From Leptasterias polaris (lineage: Eukaryota > Echinodermata > Asteroidea > Forcipulatida > Asteriidae), in contig JAZGTN010000027.1 in NCBI GenBank assembly GCA_037783415.1, forward strand, positions 6,782,001 to 6,846,000: a stretch of 64,000 nucleotides of DNA, written 5' to 3'. The position numbers and the translations under genes were made by a program. Shown here piece by piece: positions 44,671 through 57,827 of the stretch. The stretch's first letter is position 1. Every line of letters starts with the position of its first letter. Under the pieces are notes generated by a model. It was not told the origin of the DNA, searched no databases, and saw only the letters and a list, made by a program, of their open reading frames with translations.

Positions 44671-47600
44671 TCTCTTTGGAAATAGTGTTTAGTGTTTTAG
44701 AATTGGTGTTTAGGAGTTGATATGACAGCTGAGCTGTGGACTATTTTTAGTTGTTCTTATGCCTACCTTGCCGGAGGATTTAGTTAATTTTCGTGCGTTC
44801 TTTTCGGTCGACCATCGAACTCAATTTTGTCGGCTGGCATACTGCTGGACTTGAGTGAGTGCTGTGCTGTCTATCGGGCCTACAACATACCGTAGTCTAT
44901 CTATGATTTGGGGCGCCGCTGGTCGGAGCAGAGACGTCGCCATCTGACCCGGTGCGTTTGTGAAAGAGAGACGGCACAGGCAGAACCATGAAAGCCGTGC
45001 ACCATCAACAAATCTGTTTGGTGAACCAATTGGGACGGCGACGAACTCGCAGTTCGCTGGAATCCAACAACAAGTTGAAGTTCTGCCAAAAACGAGCTAA
45101 GTTGAATTAATTTTCTGGTTTTAGACACCACAAATAGAGCTGTTGTTTTCAAGCGTTCTTTATGGAAAAGAGTGGTTTAATTACTTTACTTGATGAGTAA
45201 ACTATTATTCTGAGCCTGGCAATGTTTGACTGTGGGTTGGGTTGAATTCAAACCGAGTACTCCACAATAACAAGCCGTTACTCATTAGGCATTTTAACTG
45301 TTTGCTGCTTTTTATTTTCTAGTGGTGCGTTTTTTATTTATGCATTAATATTCATGGGGTTTATTTTCGCAAACTTCATGGGCAATGACTTTGGTTTCGT
45401 TGAAACTCTGCCCCGTCTTGTGTTTAGTTGTTAGTTCGTGATGTTTGCATTCTCTACACCAAGATATTCATTGCTCCAATTTACAATGCAGTGGCATAAT
45501 CAGGGGAGTTTGGGTTGAAAATTAGTTTGTGCTTTTCAGCTTTAAAACAAATCAAGTTTTCTGTACTGGATAATGGCTTAAGTTTCTTATTTTAGGCAAA
45601 GGGCGATTTACTTTTGTCAGAAGCTATTTGTTTGGTTCGGCAAGTTCTATTCGTGCAAGTCATGGTTTTGAACTGAATCGTATTCCTTCATGAGAAACTA
45701 TTTCTTAGTTTCTTTGATGCATTTTACTTGCACCGTATATAATGATCTGAAACAACACTAATATCTAAAAAAATAAATAAATAAAAAATGTTTGTTAAAA
45801 TTCAGGCATAGCGACGGCAGCCTCAGTTTTAACTGGGTGACTGCTACTCCGACCGGCTTCAATAGAATGTCCGTATTTTTTATTTTATAGTACAACAGGG
45901 CCAAAGTGCCCAATGGAATGGTACAATAAATTGCGAGCGGTTGAGGTGGGACTGCAGCCCGGTGGCTTTTGGTCCCCGTGTGTTATTAATTTTGGGCGGT
46001 TGTGTGGGCGTTAAACTAATTTTTAGCCGGGTGCGTGTACTTGTTTGTGTGTGTTGACGTCCCTGCAGGTTCAAATGAAACATTTTGGATGGGGCAGATA
46101 TTACTCAATAAGTACAATATGTTATGTGGTTGATTTTGATGTTCTTCATTTAGAGTATGATTTATTTTGATGTTAACTGTTTGTGGGAAGTTACGTGTGA
46201 TATTGTCTTTCAACAAATGAAAGAAGTATAAATAATGCTTTGTGTTTCGTTAGCTTGTTTCTATACGCTTTAACCCATGGTACAGTGGAAGCGAGACTTT
46301 TGCTTGAAACTACAAAACTCCCATTATTTACAAAAACAAATTATGTTGATTATTTGCTACGACCCGTGAATAAAGCCCATCATAATAAACAAAATATTTT
46401 ATGTTTCATTGCCAAGTTCTACATAAAGGCCTACCCTTGATGGAATACAGTTTTCACATGGAAGAACAATCTTCTTTTATTGTGATACATGCATGTTACT
46501 AAAGGTCACGTCTGTATTATTAGTAAGATCCCATTGGGCATGTTGGGATAGCTGATCTGTTGGAATAGGGTCATTTTCAAAATTAGTTTAAGTAAGTCAG
46601 ACGGCAAGTTTATCGATCTGATGTTGAAGTTTGTGACTGATAATGCGTTTAATTACTATTTTAGTTACATTTAGTGTCGACTTCAACCCGGTTCAATACA
46701 AGCCCGTAATGGAATCAATTGGTTTTTATAGTAAAATTTGTTCGAATTTCCAGGACCAACACAGGATAATGATGATGTGGCTCATACTTAATCATAAGTT
46801 TGTTGCTGTCGTGAGCCAGATAGGTACTTTTATTTTGAAATTAAACAGCACACAATTTTAACACCTCGTTTATTTTATTTCTCCCCTACATGATCTATGA
46901 ACAAGTAACATGGCGTCATACTGATGATCTGTTGCTGTGGAGTGAGGATGGTCAACCCTGTACAGTACCTTGGAGTATATGATGATGTGCGATGACAATA
47001 TCCTTGTTTTAATTAATCGATTTTAGGTCAATTCTTTGAGCCTAAAATAATGTATTACTACTAGACAAGCTGGGGGTTGCCATGGGGCATATTTTGCTTC
47101 GCGGTCGGAAGTTGCTGACCATGTGGTACAATTAACATTCCATTGGTCTGTTATTTGTTTTACGCCGGCTGGCGGGCAGCGTCCCCCTCTGGATCCATTG
47201 TCCACATGGCAAAGACAGTCACTTTTGTTTGAGCAGTCCTTGTGAAAACTTGTTTTCTTGTGCTTAAGAAATTCAGTTTTGTTAAATTCCCGCCACCTTC
47301 CCTTGCATACCACCTTGTCATGTTTTGGTGTGTTTTTAATATGATAGCTTGTAATGACTCCAATCATCATGTTGGCATGAGATAGCAAGTATGGGGCCAA
47401 CGTACGTTCTCAATTTGCCCACTGGGTTTCGAGTTTGCGTATCCGGCTACTATCCCGATTGGAGTCTTTACAAGCACATCGGCGGATTTTCATTGTGTAC
47501 ACCTTCATAGTCCTCGGGTGTATTTATTCAATTAGTACTTTATGAAGCATTTGCTTATTTTGTTGTTCTATACCTCCTTTGTTTTAATGAATGTACATGA

Positions 47601-47924
47601 TGTAGTTAATGTTAGTAACAAGCCCATATTGTCAGATGAGTGAGTTGGGTTTCCAGGGAGGGAGCTCGGCTCAACGCTGCCATTATTAAAGTATAATTTA
47701 TGGGAAGACACTACTGGAATTTGTCCAATCAGACCTGGATAACAATTTCGAAAGGGGAGGTGAGCTAGTTTGGTTTGGGAAGTCTTTCCTACTTGACAGG
47801 TGTCTTCATGCTATGCATCTTCCTCGGTAGATAAAGGGGTGTGCCTCAGTTATTTCTCTCAAACTCACGTGAAGCTTATGCACTGGGGTTCAAATTGATG
47901 TTGCTCAATACTTTTTAAGTCTAG
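44671..47924. other. No gene recognised
   Basis: 3.2 kb with scattered short frames, including a 125-codon minus frame at 47023-47400 without a known motif. A TTTGGTGAACCAATTGGGAC stretch near 45016 resembles a retroelement leader, but no pol sequence follows. Confidence 0.35.
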
Positions 47925-48600
47925 TGTGGGCCTTTATTTTATTGATCGGGTTCGAAGTTAATTTCTCCAATGTGAATCCGTAACTAATTTTAGTTGGCCC
48001 GATAATATTTTCTTCAGTGATGGCCTATATTGATAGGGCTCGAGGTTCATTCCTTCAGTGCGAGTCTTTTGTTGAGAATGTTTTGCTGCAGAGAGTGGGC
48101 CTTTACGTAGTTATTTAGTTGGCTCGAGAATAATTTTCTCCAGTGTGGGCCTTTACTTTATTATGGATTGGGCTGGAGGTCCATTCCTCCAGTGTGAGCC
48201 TTGCCAGTTCTTTTATAGTTGGCTCGAGAATATTTGCCTGCAGTGTAAGTTATTATTTACTCATTACTGGCTCGAGAATATTTTACTGGCTCGAGAATTT
48301 TGGGCTCGAGGTGTTATCCTCCTGGGAGAGTCCTTTGATACGTAAATGGCTGGAGAATATTAATTTTGCTCCAGGGTGGACATAACATTATTATTAGTTG
48401 GCGCGAGAATAATTTTCTCCAGTGTGAGCTTTTACTTCCTATGGATAGTGCTCGACGTTGACTCCTCTGGTGTGAGTCCTTTATTGTTTTGTTGGCTCGA
48501 GAATATTATGTTCTTCAGCGTGATCCTTTACTTTTTTATTTTAGTTGGCTAGAGAATTGTTTCTCTGATGTTGGCCTTTAAATTATTATGGATTGCCATA
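47925..48600. repeat. Degenerate minisatellite 'GGCTCGAGAATATTTTCTCCAG'
   Basis: Eight or more loose copies of 'ttggctcgagaata.ttt.ctccagtgtg.gcctttactt', spaced about 50-100 bp. The core CTCGAG is itself palindromic and GAGAATATTTTCTC-like parts pair with themselves. No frame runs through it. Confidence 0.72.
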
Positions 48601-48880
48601 AATTAGAAAATGTTTCTCACTGACGTTGATGATTGTGCATGCGTCAGCGTATTCCAGTGGCATTGCAGAGGTATGTTTCCCAATTTCGAACCGCTTGGTG
48701 AAAGCACAGTGCGCTAAACTAGGCGCTCATTATTTGCCGCACCCACAATATTTGTTTGGTCGAAAAGGATGGCGGGCATTTTTCGACACTGGGCACCAAA
48801 CTCTTTTGTGACAATTTGCACGACCGTGTTCTTTCGTGGCATTTTAGGTGTTTCTCCCTGTGGGACACGCGTTGCGCGTT

Positions 48881-49585
48881 TGGCGTTTTTTCTCGGGATT
48901 GACACCGAAAATACAGAGTCTGGTTAAAATTAAATTCAATGTTTTACTTTTCAGCAAAACTTTTGCTTAATCAAGTTATCAGTAAACTTATAAATTAGTG
49001 ACATGCATTGTTACAAGAAGTTGTGATAGCGCTTTGATGTACCACAGGGGCTATTTCCGACCGTATGTGCCAAGGTGGAAACTCACAGCTTACTTGATTG
49101 GTTAAAATCATTCTATAATTTACAGGTGTGATTATTATTAATACTATTATTGTTCTTAAAGTTAATTGGGCCGTGACCGCAGGTTCGGGTCACGTGTGCC
49201 CATATTTGTTGCCCCCGTGTGCGTCAGTTAATACTGACATGGTTCGGGTCAGAGGTACCCATTTGGTTTTCCCCCGTGTGCAAACATTAGTCAGACTTAA
49301 TGCTGACATGTTTTGGGTCTGGTGTACCCCCTTTATTTGCCCCTGTGTGCAAATGGTTTTAGGCGCAGTGTGTGCCCTAATGAAAGGTTCGGGCGAGGTG
49401 TGCCCCGAATAAGGTTTTATGTGTATATTATTGGTATATTGGTATATGTGCGGCAGGATAGCCATTAACAGTTTTCGGCATCCGGCACAATTTTATTTAC
49501 GAAAAAAAAAAAACAGTTTTCAAGGCTGTGACATTAAATCAAAAAATAACATGTTCCTTTGTTTCATTCGAATCTGCGTATAATT
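48881..49585. repeat. Direct repeat X, copy 1
   Basis: 705 bp nearly identical to 50100-50805 ('tggcgttttttctcgggattgac' to 'cgaatctgcgtataatt'). It contains a series of 'gttcgggtca..tgccc' and 'ccccgtgtgc' sub-repeats (49185-49400). X, Y and X' lie head to tail. Confidence 0.9.
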
Positions 49586-50041
49586 CATTTTATCGCCTAA
49601 ACGATAGAATGCTTTATACGCAGGGAAGGGCAGTATTCATGTCACAGCGGCACGCATTTGCACGTGTTGTTTTATTATGGACAAACATTGACAACATACA
49701 TGTACATTGTAGGTGGGCTTGAAGGTTCACGTGCGTGCGCGGGCGCACTGTGTAAATTCTTACAAATCTAGGTCACAACAATTTCGCGGGCAGAAAACAT
49801 ATTACTGTATATGTATTGGTAAAGAATATAATTGTGAATGTGTTACAAATTATGTTATATAAACAGTTTTGACAATGAGCCAATAATATGCGGTGCAGGG
49901 AAAATCAACCAATGGCTCCAATTCTTGCGTTGCTGGGGACGCTTGAGCAAGCGGGAAAGTTGGGGGACAAATCACTTTCGTCATAGTCTTGTCTGTGAAC
50001 GCATGGAAATAATTTGCAGCAATTATAAACAATTTTCAAAT
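49584..50041. repeat. Direct repeat Y, copy 2
   Basis: It follows X directly, overlapping by two bases, and is separated from X' by 58 bp of private sequence. It differs from copy 1 (44211-44670) at only a handful of positions. Confidence 0.88.
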
Positions 50042-50099
50042 CCCACCACTTCCCACCCGTTATACAAATTGCTTGTGTGGCTTCTTGCAATGACGCGTG

Positions 50100-50805
50100 T
50101 GGCGTTTTTTCTCGGGATTGACACCGAAAATACAGAGTCTGGTTAAAATTAAATTCAATGTTTTACTTTTCAGCAAAACTTTTGCTTAATCAAGTTATCA
50201 GTAAACTTATAAATTAGTGACATGCATTGTTACAAGAAGTTGTGATAGCGCTCTGATGTACCACAGGGGCTATTTCCGACCGTATGTGCCAAGGTGGAAA
50301 CTCACAGCTTACTTGATTGGTTAAAATCATTCTATAATTTACAGGTGTGATTATTATTAATACTATTATTGTTCTTAAAGTTAATTGGGCCGTGACCGCA
50401 GGTTCGGGTCACGTGTGCCCATATTTGTTGCCCCCGTGTGCGTCAGTTAATACTGACATGGTTCGGGTCAGAGGTACCCATTTGGTTTGCCCCCGTGTGC
50501 AAACATTAGTCAGACTTAATGCTGACATGTTTTGGGTCTGGTGTACCCCCTTTATTTTTTTTCTGTGTGCAAATGGTTTTAGGCGCAGTGTGTGCCCTAA
50601 TAAAAGGTTCGGGCGAGGTGTGCCCCGAATAAGGTTTTATGTGTATATTATTGGTATATTGGTATATGTGCGGCAGGATAGCCATTAACAGTTTTCGGCA
50701 TCCGGCACAATTTTATTTACGAAAAATAAAAAACAGTTTTCAAGGCTGTGACATTAAATCAAAAAATAACATGTTCCTTTGTTTCATTCGAATCTGCGTA
50801 TAATT
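50100..50805. repeat. Direct repeat X, copy 2
   Basis: Offset from X is 1219-1220 bp, so there is at most one net gap in 705 bp. The near identity indicates a recent duplication or ongoing conversion. Confidence 0.9.
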
Positions 50806-51471
50806 GCTGTTTACATCTACAACAGCAAATATTCCCAAAATGAACTTTTTGAGTTCACCTTTTTTCACAAAAAAGTGTTTCTTAAAGTCTTAGGAAGGAA
50901 AATATTATTTTCATTTACCCTGGGGTAGTCCTATGAAATGAACATTTGTGAATCTTTTGTGAAGTTTGGGAAGTTCCGAAATAACAACGCCACAAGTTTT
51001 GACCCAGTTTTTTTAACGATCGGTTCATGATATTAGAAAAAATGTACACACTCTGGCAATAGACTGTCCGGCCCTGTTTTGACATAATTGTAGGTTGAAA
51101 TAATTAGTTTTTGTCCAAGATTGTTTGTCTGTTTTAGGCAATCGACATCTGTTTGGGAACGAGTACCTAAAATAACTATACAGGAGACAAAGATTAACCA
51201 CACAAATTATTGATCTTTTGCTAGTAACTATGATATATGCCACAATTAAGTTACTCATTACAAGAATGTTAGATATAACCATATTACTGAGAGATAATAT
51301 TATCCAAATTGGTATAAGTATAAATGACGATGGGGAGAAACTTGCACACCATGAACGGTAGCAACATTAGTTGAAGGTTACTCTTCCATATTATTATTAA
51401 TAGGGTACATTACGGCACAGCAGTATAGCGTAGCAGTATAGGATATTGTGGGGGAGTTGGGGAAGGAGTGG
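50806..51471. other. No gene recognised
   Basis: AT-rich, with no supported frame or repeat. Confidence 0.4.
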
Positions 51472-51475
51472 TTAA

Positions 51476-51996
51476 GCCTGAGTCACACCGGACTAGTTCT
51501 CAAGACGTCCGAACCCGTCCTAAAAAAATCCTAAAACGGGTTGTAGTCTGGCTAGAACGTATAGATTTGGCCGGACAATGCCTATGTGATCCCGTCCATC
51601 TCGTCTTAATCCCGTCCGCAGTCCATTTATATCAATTTCAGATCGGGTAAAATTGCCCGTTCACCTCAGTCCAAGCCCGTCTTTGGTCAGTTTAAACCGG
51701 TTCGTAACTAGTTGTACTTCGTTCCAAGAACGGCAATTTCCTTCGTAGTATATGTCCATCTCGTTTTAAGTACGTTGCCACTCCGTCTAGTTGCAGGACG
51801 GGATGGTCGACCGAAAATTTTGAGCAGGCTCAAAGTTCTGGAGCACCATTCCGATCAAACCCGTCCAAGCCCGTCCATGAAGATCGTAAACAGACCGTAA
51901 CAAGTTGCTACTACGTCCACTCCGTTTGCACACAGTTTAAGCCCGTTTAGCTACATTTTTCACAACGTAGTGAGAACGAGTTTGGTGTGATGGGGC
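51476..51996. mobile_element. 521-bp TIR element flanked by TTAA
   Basis: Ends GCCTGAGTCACACC and GGTGTGATGGGGC are flanked by TTAA on both sides (51472-51475, 51997-52000). It is homologous at both ends to the 4.9-kb element at 12528-17462. No ORF. TTAA would fit a piggyBac-type transposase, but the ends do not resemble those of the piggyBac at 37776, and TTAA may be partly terminal sequence. Confidence 0.72.
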
Positions 51997-52056
51997 TTAA
52001 GGCAGCAAAATATGCAAACGAACACTGTGTGTTAATTCACTGCTGTGGTCGAACTA

Positions 52057-52580
52057 TGTTTATATTATCCCAAATGCTTGAAAGGCAAGACATGATGTGG
52101 TTAAACAGGGATAATATTATCCCAAATGCTTGAAAGGCAAGACATGATGTGGTCAAAACGGGGGTAATATTATCCCAAATGCTGGAATGGCAAGACACTA
52201 AATGTGGTCAAACTGGGATAATATTATCCCAAATGCTGGAATGACAGGACATGATGTGGTCAAACTGGGATAATATTATCCCAAATGCTGGAATGACGGG
52301 ACATGATATGGTCAAACGGGGATAATATTATCCCAAATGCTGGAATGACGGGACATGATGTGGTAAAACTGGGATAATATTATCCCAAATGCTGGAATGA
52401 CGGGACATGATATGGTCAAACTTGCTTAATATTGTCCCAAATGCTGGAATGACGGGACATGATGTGGTCAAACTGGGATAATATTATCCCAAATGCTGGA
52501 ATGACGGGACATGATGTGGTCAAACTGGGATAATATTATCCCAAATGCTGGAATGACGGGAAATGATCTGGTCAAACGGG
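52057..52580. repeat. 52-bp satellite with GGGATAATATTATCCC in each unit
   Basis: About ten units. Palindromes start at 52108, 52215, 52267, 52319 and 52371 and continue to about 52575, with a 52-bp step in the middle. Each carries a 16-bp perfect palindrome followed by AAATGCTGGAATGACGGGAC and ATGATGTGGTCAAAC. The first two units are longer or diverged (AAATGCTTGAAAGGCAAGAC), a usual edge effect. Confidence 0.93.
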
Positions 52581-53404
52581 GATAATAGCTTAATGGTAAG
52601 ACATGATGTGGTCGAACTTGGGAGAGATCCTATTACACCTTTGGTAACAAACAAACAAAACAAACCTAACAAACAAACACTCATTAACTTTGAATTACAG
52701 TGTTATCAAAAATTTATTTATTTACAACTCATAATTTGTTTACATTGGAAAATAAATGTTATTAATTTAATATACAAATATGGTTAGAAAAATAAATTGC
52801 TGTTTAAACTGCTTAATACCAACCAAAAAGAACATGTAGTATAGAAACGAAAAGGTTTTTCATGGTCTGACATTTCGACCCTTGCAGAGTATTTCTCAAG
52901 GAGAGTTTTTCTCAAGAGCAATTGAGAGAGACTCTGCTTGGGTTGAAATTGCAAATAATTCCATACACACGATAATCTTCTTTTAAAATTATTCTTTCTT
53001 CAATTTGTTAAATTCTTGTGTTTTTTATTTACAATTATAATTACAGATTTGGTTTACTTACACTTGACCCGTGCAACTAAAACTAAATGTGTGTACAGCA
53101 TGTCCAAATGGTTTTAAATATTCCTCCAAGTATACAAAATCCTATAAGTTTCAGCAAATAATGGCACTTATTTTGGGGGATAAGAACCCATGAGGAAATA
53201 CATTTAGAAATTAAAAGTGAATAGTAAAATATATAGTTATTTGTTTTGTTTTGCAACGATGTAGCAATTTTGAGGCTCTATAACTACACTGTACCCTATT
53301 TTATGATGATTTGTGTTGGAATTTACTTGAAAGGGAACGGATATCGTCTTCAAATGAACGGCCAAAAAATTACTTGGTTACAAGTATAGCTGCACAGCTT
53401 TCTA
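52581..53404. other. No gene recognised
   Basis: AT-rich non-coding sequence. Confidence 0.45.
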
Positions 53405-53730
53405 TAATATAAAGCATTTTGAGAACTTTTTCACTGCGAAGTGTTGTGGTTATGGAAAAAGATTTCAGTTTTTATCCTCACCAATTTGAATCTGAGACAG
53501 TCTGATCTGAGAAACGTATGTGTCATCTCAGATTGTGTATTTCAATTACGAAATATTCTTCCAGCTTGGACTATATTCGCTCTGGATATTCGGCGATATC
53601 TCAAAAACGCGACTACCTTTTGAAACGAGATTTTCACAGGTTAGTTTTATTGTATAAGCCTATATCTGAAAAAAAATCGAACGGTTCTAAAAACCAAAGT
53701 AATACTTTCCCCTTAAAGATAAAATATATG
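53405..53730. repeat. Dispersed repeat, third copy of the 6420-6690 family
   Basis: 'tataatataaagcattttgaga', 'gtgttgtggttatggaaaaagattt' and 'aatttgaatctgaga' to 'aaaccaaagtaatactttccccttaaag'. It lies far from any sulfotransferase gene. Confidence 0.65.
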
Positions 53731-55183
53731 ATTGTAAACTTGACAGATCAGTGGTCTTACTTTATGTGACTATAGAAAAAGGCCTATTGATGAGAAAACA
53801 AAACCTGTGTATTTAAGCTCAATCCGTCATCAGAGTCGGGAGATACCATGCACATTTTTCAGAATGTAAACACGTTAATTGTTCTGAACTTTGGTTGTAT
53901 CAAAATTAAAAGTGGGGTCAGCAAATGCCTTTCTTCAGCAGTTCAGACATAATTTTTTATGGGAAACTGGTACTGGTATAATATGGTAAATAAATTCGTC
54001 ATGAAAGGTTTTCCTTTTTTCAAAGCTGAATAAACATATTGAACAATGTTTTGTAATCAATGCTCATCAGATTAGCCTTTGAAGGCCACCTACTCTAATA
54101 AGGTTTTCTTGAACTTGACAGCAGTTAGGTTGAATCCATTTCTCAGGATAATTTATTGTTACCTAGTAAGCTTTGATATATTGTCATTTTGGGGGGTCGA
54201 AAATCATTGATCCCAAGCTGCAGGTAACAAAACATCGTATTTCATCGTATAAATAATAAATACTTGGCTTACTGGCAATTTTAGAATTCTCCATTAACTG
54301 TGGTCCACTGGCCACTGCCTAAAAAACCCAAGGAACAATCAAACTTCACTCCAAGTGGCTCGTATCCCTATTTCATTTGAAATAATGAGTAGTGAAAGAC
54401 TATCGGACTTGTGGAAGGACAAGCTAACAAGTTCTGCTGCAGTAAAAAAAGGGCAAACCCTGACTTTAATTTAACACTCACAGGTTTAACTCCCTGTCTA
54501 GTCATTTGTCTATGTTCACCCTAATCTGGATATAGCTGGATAACCACTGTCAGCACTAACATTGTAAAAGTGTGTGAAAATGTTACACACAAAGTGTTGA
54601 CCTGAGAACATGAGAGGTCCACATGTTGCAGGAACTAGAAACACTGTGGACTTACACACGTCCACACGGTGATTTTTACAGTGTTATGATTTTCCGTAAG
54701 TGTACAGAACAAAGGAATGTCCACAGAGTGACTGCAGCACAGAGCTGTCTGTGGGTATGTGTGGGTGGGGGGGGGGGGGGGGGGGGGGGGTCAAGAAAGG
54801 TCCTACGTGGGAATGGGGACGGGAGTAAAAGCTTTAAAGTACTACCGGTAGGTGGGGTCCCGGGTTTTCGTCTTTTTCTTACGTCTTCCCAAGCGAACCT
54901 GAAAATACATGGAAAATATTCTTAAATAAACCAATCTTTTGTGAACTCAATTTCCTTATTGATTGAACACGTTTTAAATAAAATTCAAAAAATGTCACTT
55001 GTTGCTGATGCCGTTCAAGCTGGTCTTTAATGGGATAGTAACAAACTATAAGGCCAAGTAAACAAAAATACCAGTTGATCGTCAGGGTTTTTTCAAAAAG
55101 AGGAGGACAAGGGCCCTGTTTAGCATCTACAGCAGTTGCTGAAAAAGTACATGCTGAATAGAACAGGTTAAACAAGGGTCATT
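53731..55183. other. No gene recognised; G24 tract at 54767-54790
   Basis: No supported coding sequence. 54560-54720 has a TGTGTGAAAATG/ACACAC bias. Confidence 0.4.
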
Positions 55184-55325
55184 TACCTGAACTGCATTCA
55201 GATTGTCATCATAAAGTTCATCTTCAGCAAAATCCTCAAAGACAGTTCGTGTGGTGGTTGCATCCCGATCTATTGCATTAGCAACTAGGTCGTACAATAG
55301 AAACCGGTGATCTCCCTCATCTGTA
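55184..55325 (-). CDS. Possible exon of a minus-strand gene
   Basis: An open stretch (GDHRFLLYDLVANAIDRDA; acidic FEDFAEDELYDDN) ends at a good donor (TTCAG|gtaaat on the minus strand) and starts after a plausible acceptor (ccatacag). It lies 300 bp beyond the stop of the DUF7869-like gene, so it could be an alternative last exon or a separate gene. No family recognised. Confidence 0.35.
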
Positions 55326-55632
55326 TGGTAGACGTTCACAATGTAGAAAAAAAACAATTTTGTGGATATTTCAGTAAGGGAATAACAGATTGGTGAAAGG
55401 GTCTCATATGGCGATTTGAGACTGGCAAAATTAATATGATCATCAAGTAACTGTTTTTCATCCTATAGCATGGCTGAAACTGTCTGGTGTGTATATTTTT
55501 TTCTTTGAGGATGAAATTCATTTATTCCAATTCTGCAAGGATAACCAACTCAATGTAAATTTCATAAAAATAGATAAATTCTAACACAACACGCTTATTA
55601 TGCTCATATACACACTTTTAAATTGCATAAAT

Positions 55633-56045
55633 CTATAAGGCATGTACTGCAAAATGAAAAAAAGTGTTCCTCATAACATTTGATTGAATACCAGTCTTTC
55701 CATGCTTTTTCCATGCTTCTTGCGGAGTAATGTATCTGTAATTTTGTAATTCCAAGTAGTTTCCTTTACCTTCCCCGAACTGCCGCTCGTTTTCAAGTTG
55801 TGCCAACAAATCGGTCCACTCAAGCATCTCAGAGGTACTAAGAAAGCTTCCAGCCTTGGCAATGTCTCGATTTAGTTTGTGCAGTTGGAGAACGTCTAGG
55901 TCTTTCTTCACAGCCTCCGGCTCATTCTCAGGCTCCTTACTCGGTTGTTCAATCAAAATGTAAGGCGACTCTCCATCTGCAACAACACATGGGGACCAGC
56001 GTTCACCAGTGGTTCCCCAGTTCTTTGTAAGGAGAACCGCTTTAC
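55633..56045 (-). CDS. DUF7869-like protein, last coding exon
   Basis: On the minus strand it starts after acceptor 'ggccatgcag' at 56046-56048 and completes the codon split by the previous exon (AAAG|GT). It encodes about 136 residues (KAVLLTKNWGTTGERWSP..; LDVLQLHKLNRDIAKAGSFL; MLEWTDLLAQLENERQF) and ends at a stop at 55633. The middle is predicted to be helical and charged. No domain is known for this part. The clean phase match with 56485-56749 is the main evidence that it is real. Confidence 0.6.
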
Positions 56046-56484
56046 CTGCATGGCCAGTGAGAAAATCATCTTCATGATGTGTTTATTTTGTTATGGGTCA
56101 ACAATATTGCCTTCAAGGTCATTGTCTCAAATGGATGTGCATTGCAAATCCAGGCCATTTACATACCAGTAACCCTTTTACAGGTCCCCTTAGTATAATA
56201 TGTAGGTCAATTGCCTCGCTCCTTCAAGTTTGATGTTTAAGCCGTGTAGAAACTTAGCCAATGAAGGTTTATGTTCGTATGAACAAAATAAGATAATACA
56301 AGGCTTTTACAATTGTAATGAGACAATGGCTTTAAAATGAAATGCCTCCACTCCCCTTTTTCTTGTGATTGACATGCAGCATATTCCTTTTTACAATAAA
56401 CAAAAACTACAGATGTTACCATTTTTTGACATCCCTGGCATTCTACATCAAAAATGTGTAGCAAAATGTTAAAATGACACCTAC

Positions 56485-56749
56485 CTTTGTCATCCAATGT
56501 GAACTTGAACACATGTGGCCTGCTGTGTTCTGCAACTAGGTTCAAGCAGGGAATTATCCAGTCACGAAAGTTGACAGTGTTGATGAGTCTCTCAGCTGTT
56601 GTGTTCGGTTTTTGGTAAGCTTGTGGGAGAAGGGCAATGAGCTGGGATAGAGTGTGCACCTTGTGTCGCCACATATGTATGGAAAACCTCGAGAACATTT
56701 GGTCAATATCCTCATGGGTGTGGCCGACCATAAGGAAGCTCACCTTCAC
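56485..56749 (-). CDS. DUF7869-like protein, exon with the GHTHEDIDQMFSRFS motif
   Basis: Acceptor 'cgttttttcag' before 56749 and donor AAAG|gtaggt at 56484 define an 88-codon exon. It opens VKVSFLMVGHTHEDIDQMF, a signature I associate with the C-terminal part of DUF7869 proteins, which are frequent and often multicopy in invertebrate genomes and thought to be related to transposase-type nuclease folds; the function is not established. The preceding exon, expected to carry an 'MDN..ENKN' segment, was not found in the 1 kb to the right. The gene may be incomplete here, or the intron may be long. It is arranged head to head with the plus-strand gene starting at 57828. Confidence 0.65.
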
Positions 56750-57827
56750 CTGAAAAAACGATGTCAAAAGAAATCACCACTTTAAGCTTACACATACATA
56801 AAATGACTAAATGTCTGGTTTCGTCCGACATTTTTTGCAAAAACAAATTGTGCGTTACAAATTGTATAAAAGAAAAACATTGGTTGACTGAGAAGAAACG
56901 CCTGTGTACTTTTTAAATTACAACTAATTGTGTTTGTGCCCCCTTTATGCCCCCAGCCCCAGTTTCCTGAGCCGGGCATACCAAAAAGTAAATACATTCA
57001 AATTGTGACTTGAGGTCCAATATATGATTGGTAAAGCCCGTCTTACTTTGTGTGATTCAATGCATGTAGAAGAAAAACAACTTGTGACACAAATTTTGGC
57101 ACAATCCGTTGTCGGGGCGCCGAGGAGAAAATATTGAAAACAAACTTGCAAATGTTTACCATGTAAACGCAATGTTTTGATTTCGGTTGTTGCAACTGAA
57201 ATTAAAAAAAATTCTCGACTTTGACAACATTCCAGACAGATATATTTCTTTTGAAGACCGGTTCTGGCATGAAGTTCATAATCACTGAGATTTCAGACTG
57301 ATACAAAGAAAAACAAATTTTATTCATACAATACCAATATCCTTCTTCTAAATAAAATTTTATCCTCACCTTCCTAAAAATTCGGAGTTCAACTAGGAGG
57401 GAGCAAAGCAGCTGCTGTACCGTGAAACTGGAACACCAATGGCTTTATTGTTGTATGCTTATTCCGTTATATTTTTGTCTCCGTCCAATTGCAAATAGAA
57501 TCTGTTGTGAGAACGTGTGTGTACGCGGCCCAAAAAACAGCAAATCATTCTTTCCAATTCTTTTTACATTTCTTTTGTGGAATCAAAGCAAAAGATGCTC
57601 TCCCCTCAATTGCCATTTGTATAATGTGCTAGTACAAAAAGGGACGCATGCAGAAATTACAATTTGCATTATATTTTGATGTTTTAGCAAGTGAATCTCA
57701 GGTCTAATGCACCCGATAATATTGACGTGTGTATGTTTCATAGTGATTTTACACGGTTTTACATGACCACGAGAACAACAATCTTAATGGTATTATTTTA
57801 ACTTTATCGATGATTATTTGTGTACAG

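Noticed and set aside
47023..47400. 125-codon minus-strand frame with several cysteines
   Set aside because: No recognisable domain, no good exon borders and no second copy. Length alone is not enough in 64 kb.
44467..50146. Conserved 72- and 102-codon frames in the two Y repeats
   Set aside because: The nucleotide copies are nearly identical, so identical peptides carry no extra evidence. They have no motif, and the frames differ after the repeat ends.
48881..50805. X and X' as LTRs of a small retroelement
   Set aside because: No TG..CA ends, no primer-binding site or polypurine tract, and no target duplication found. Kept as direct repeats only.
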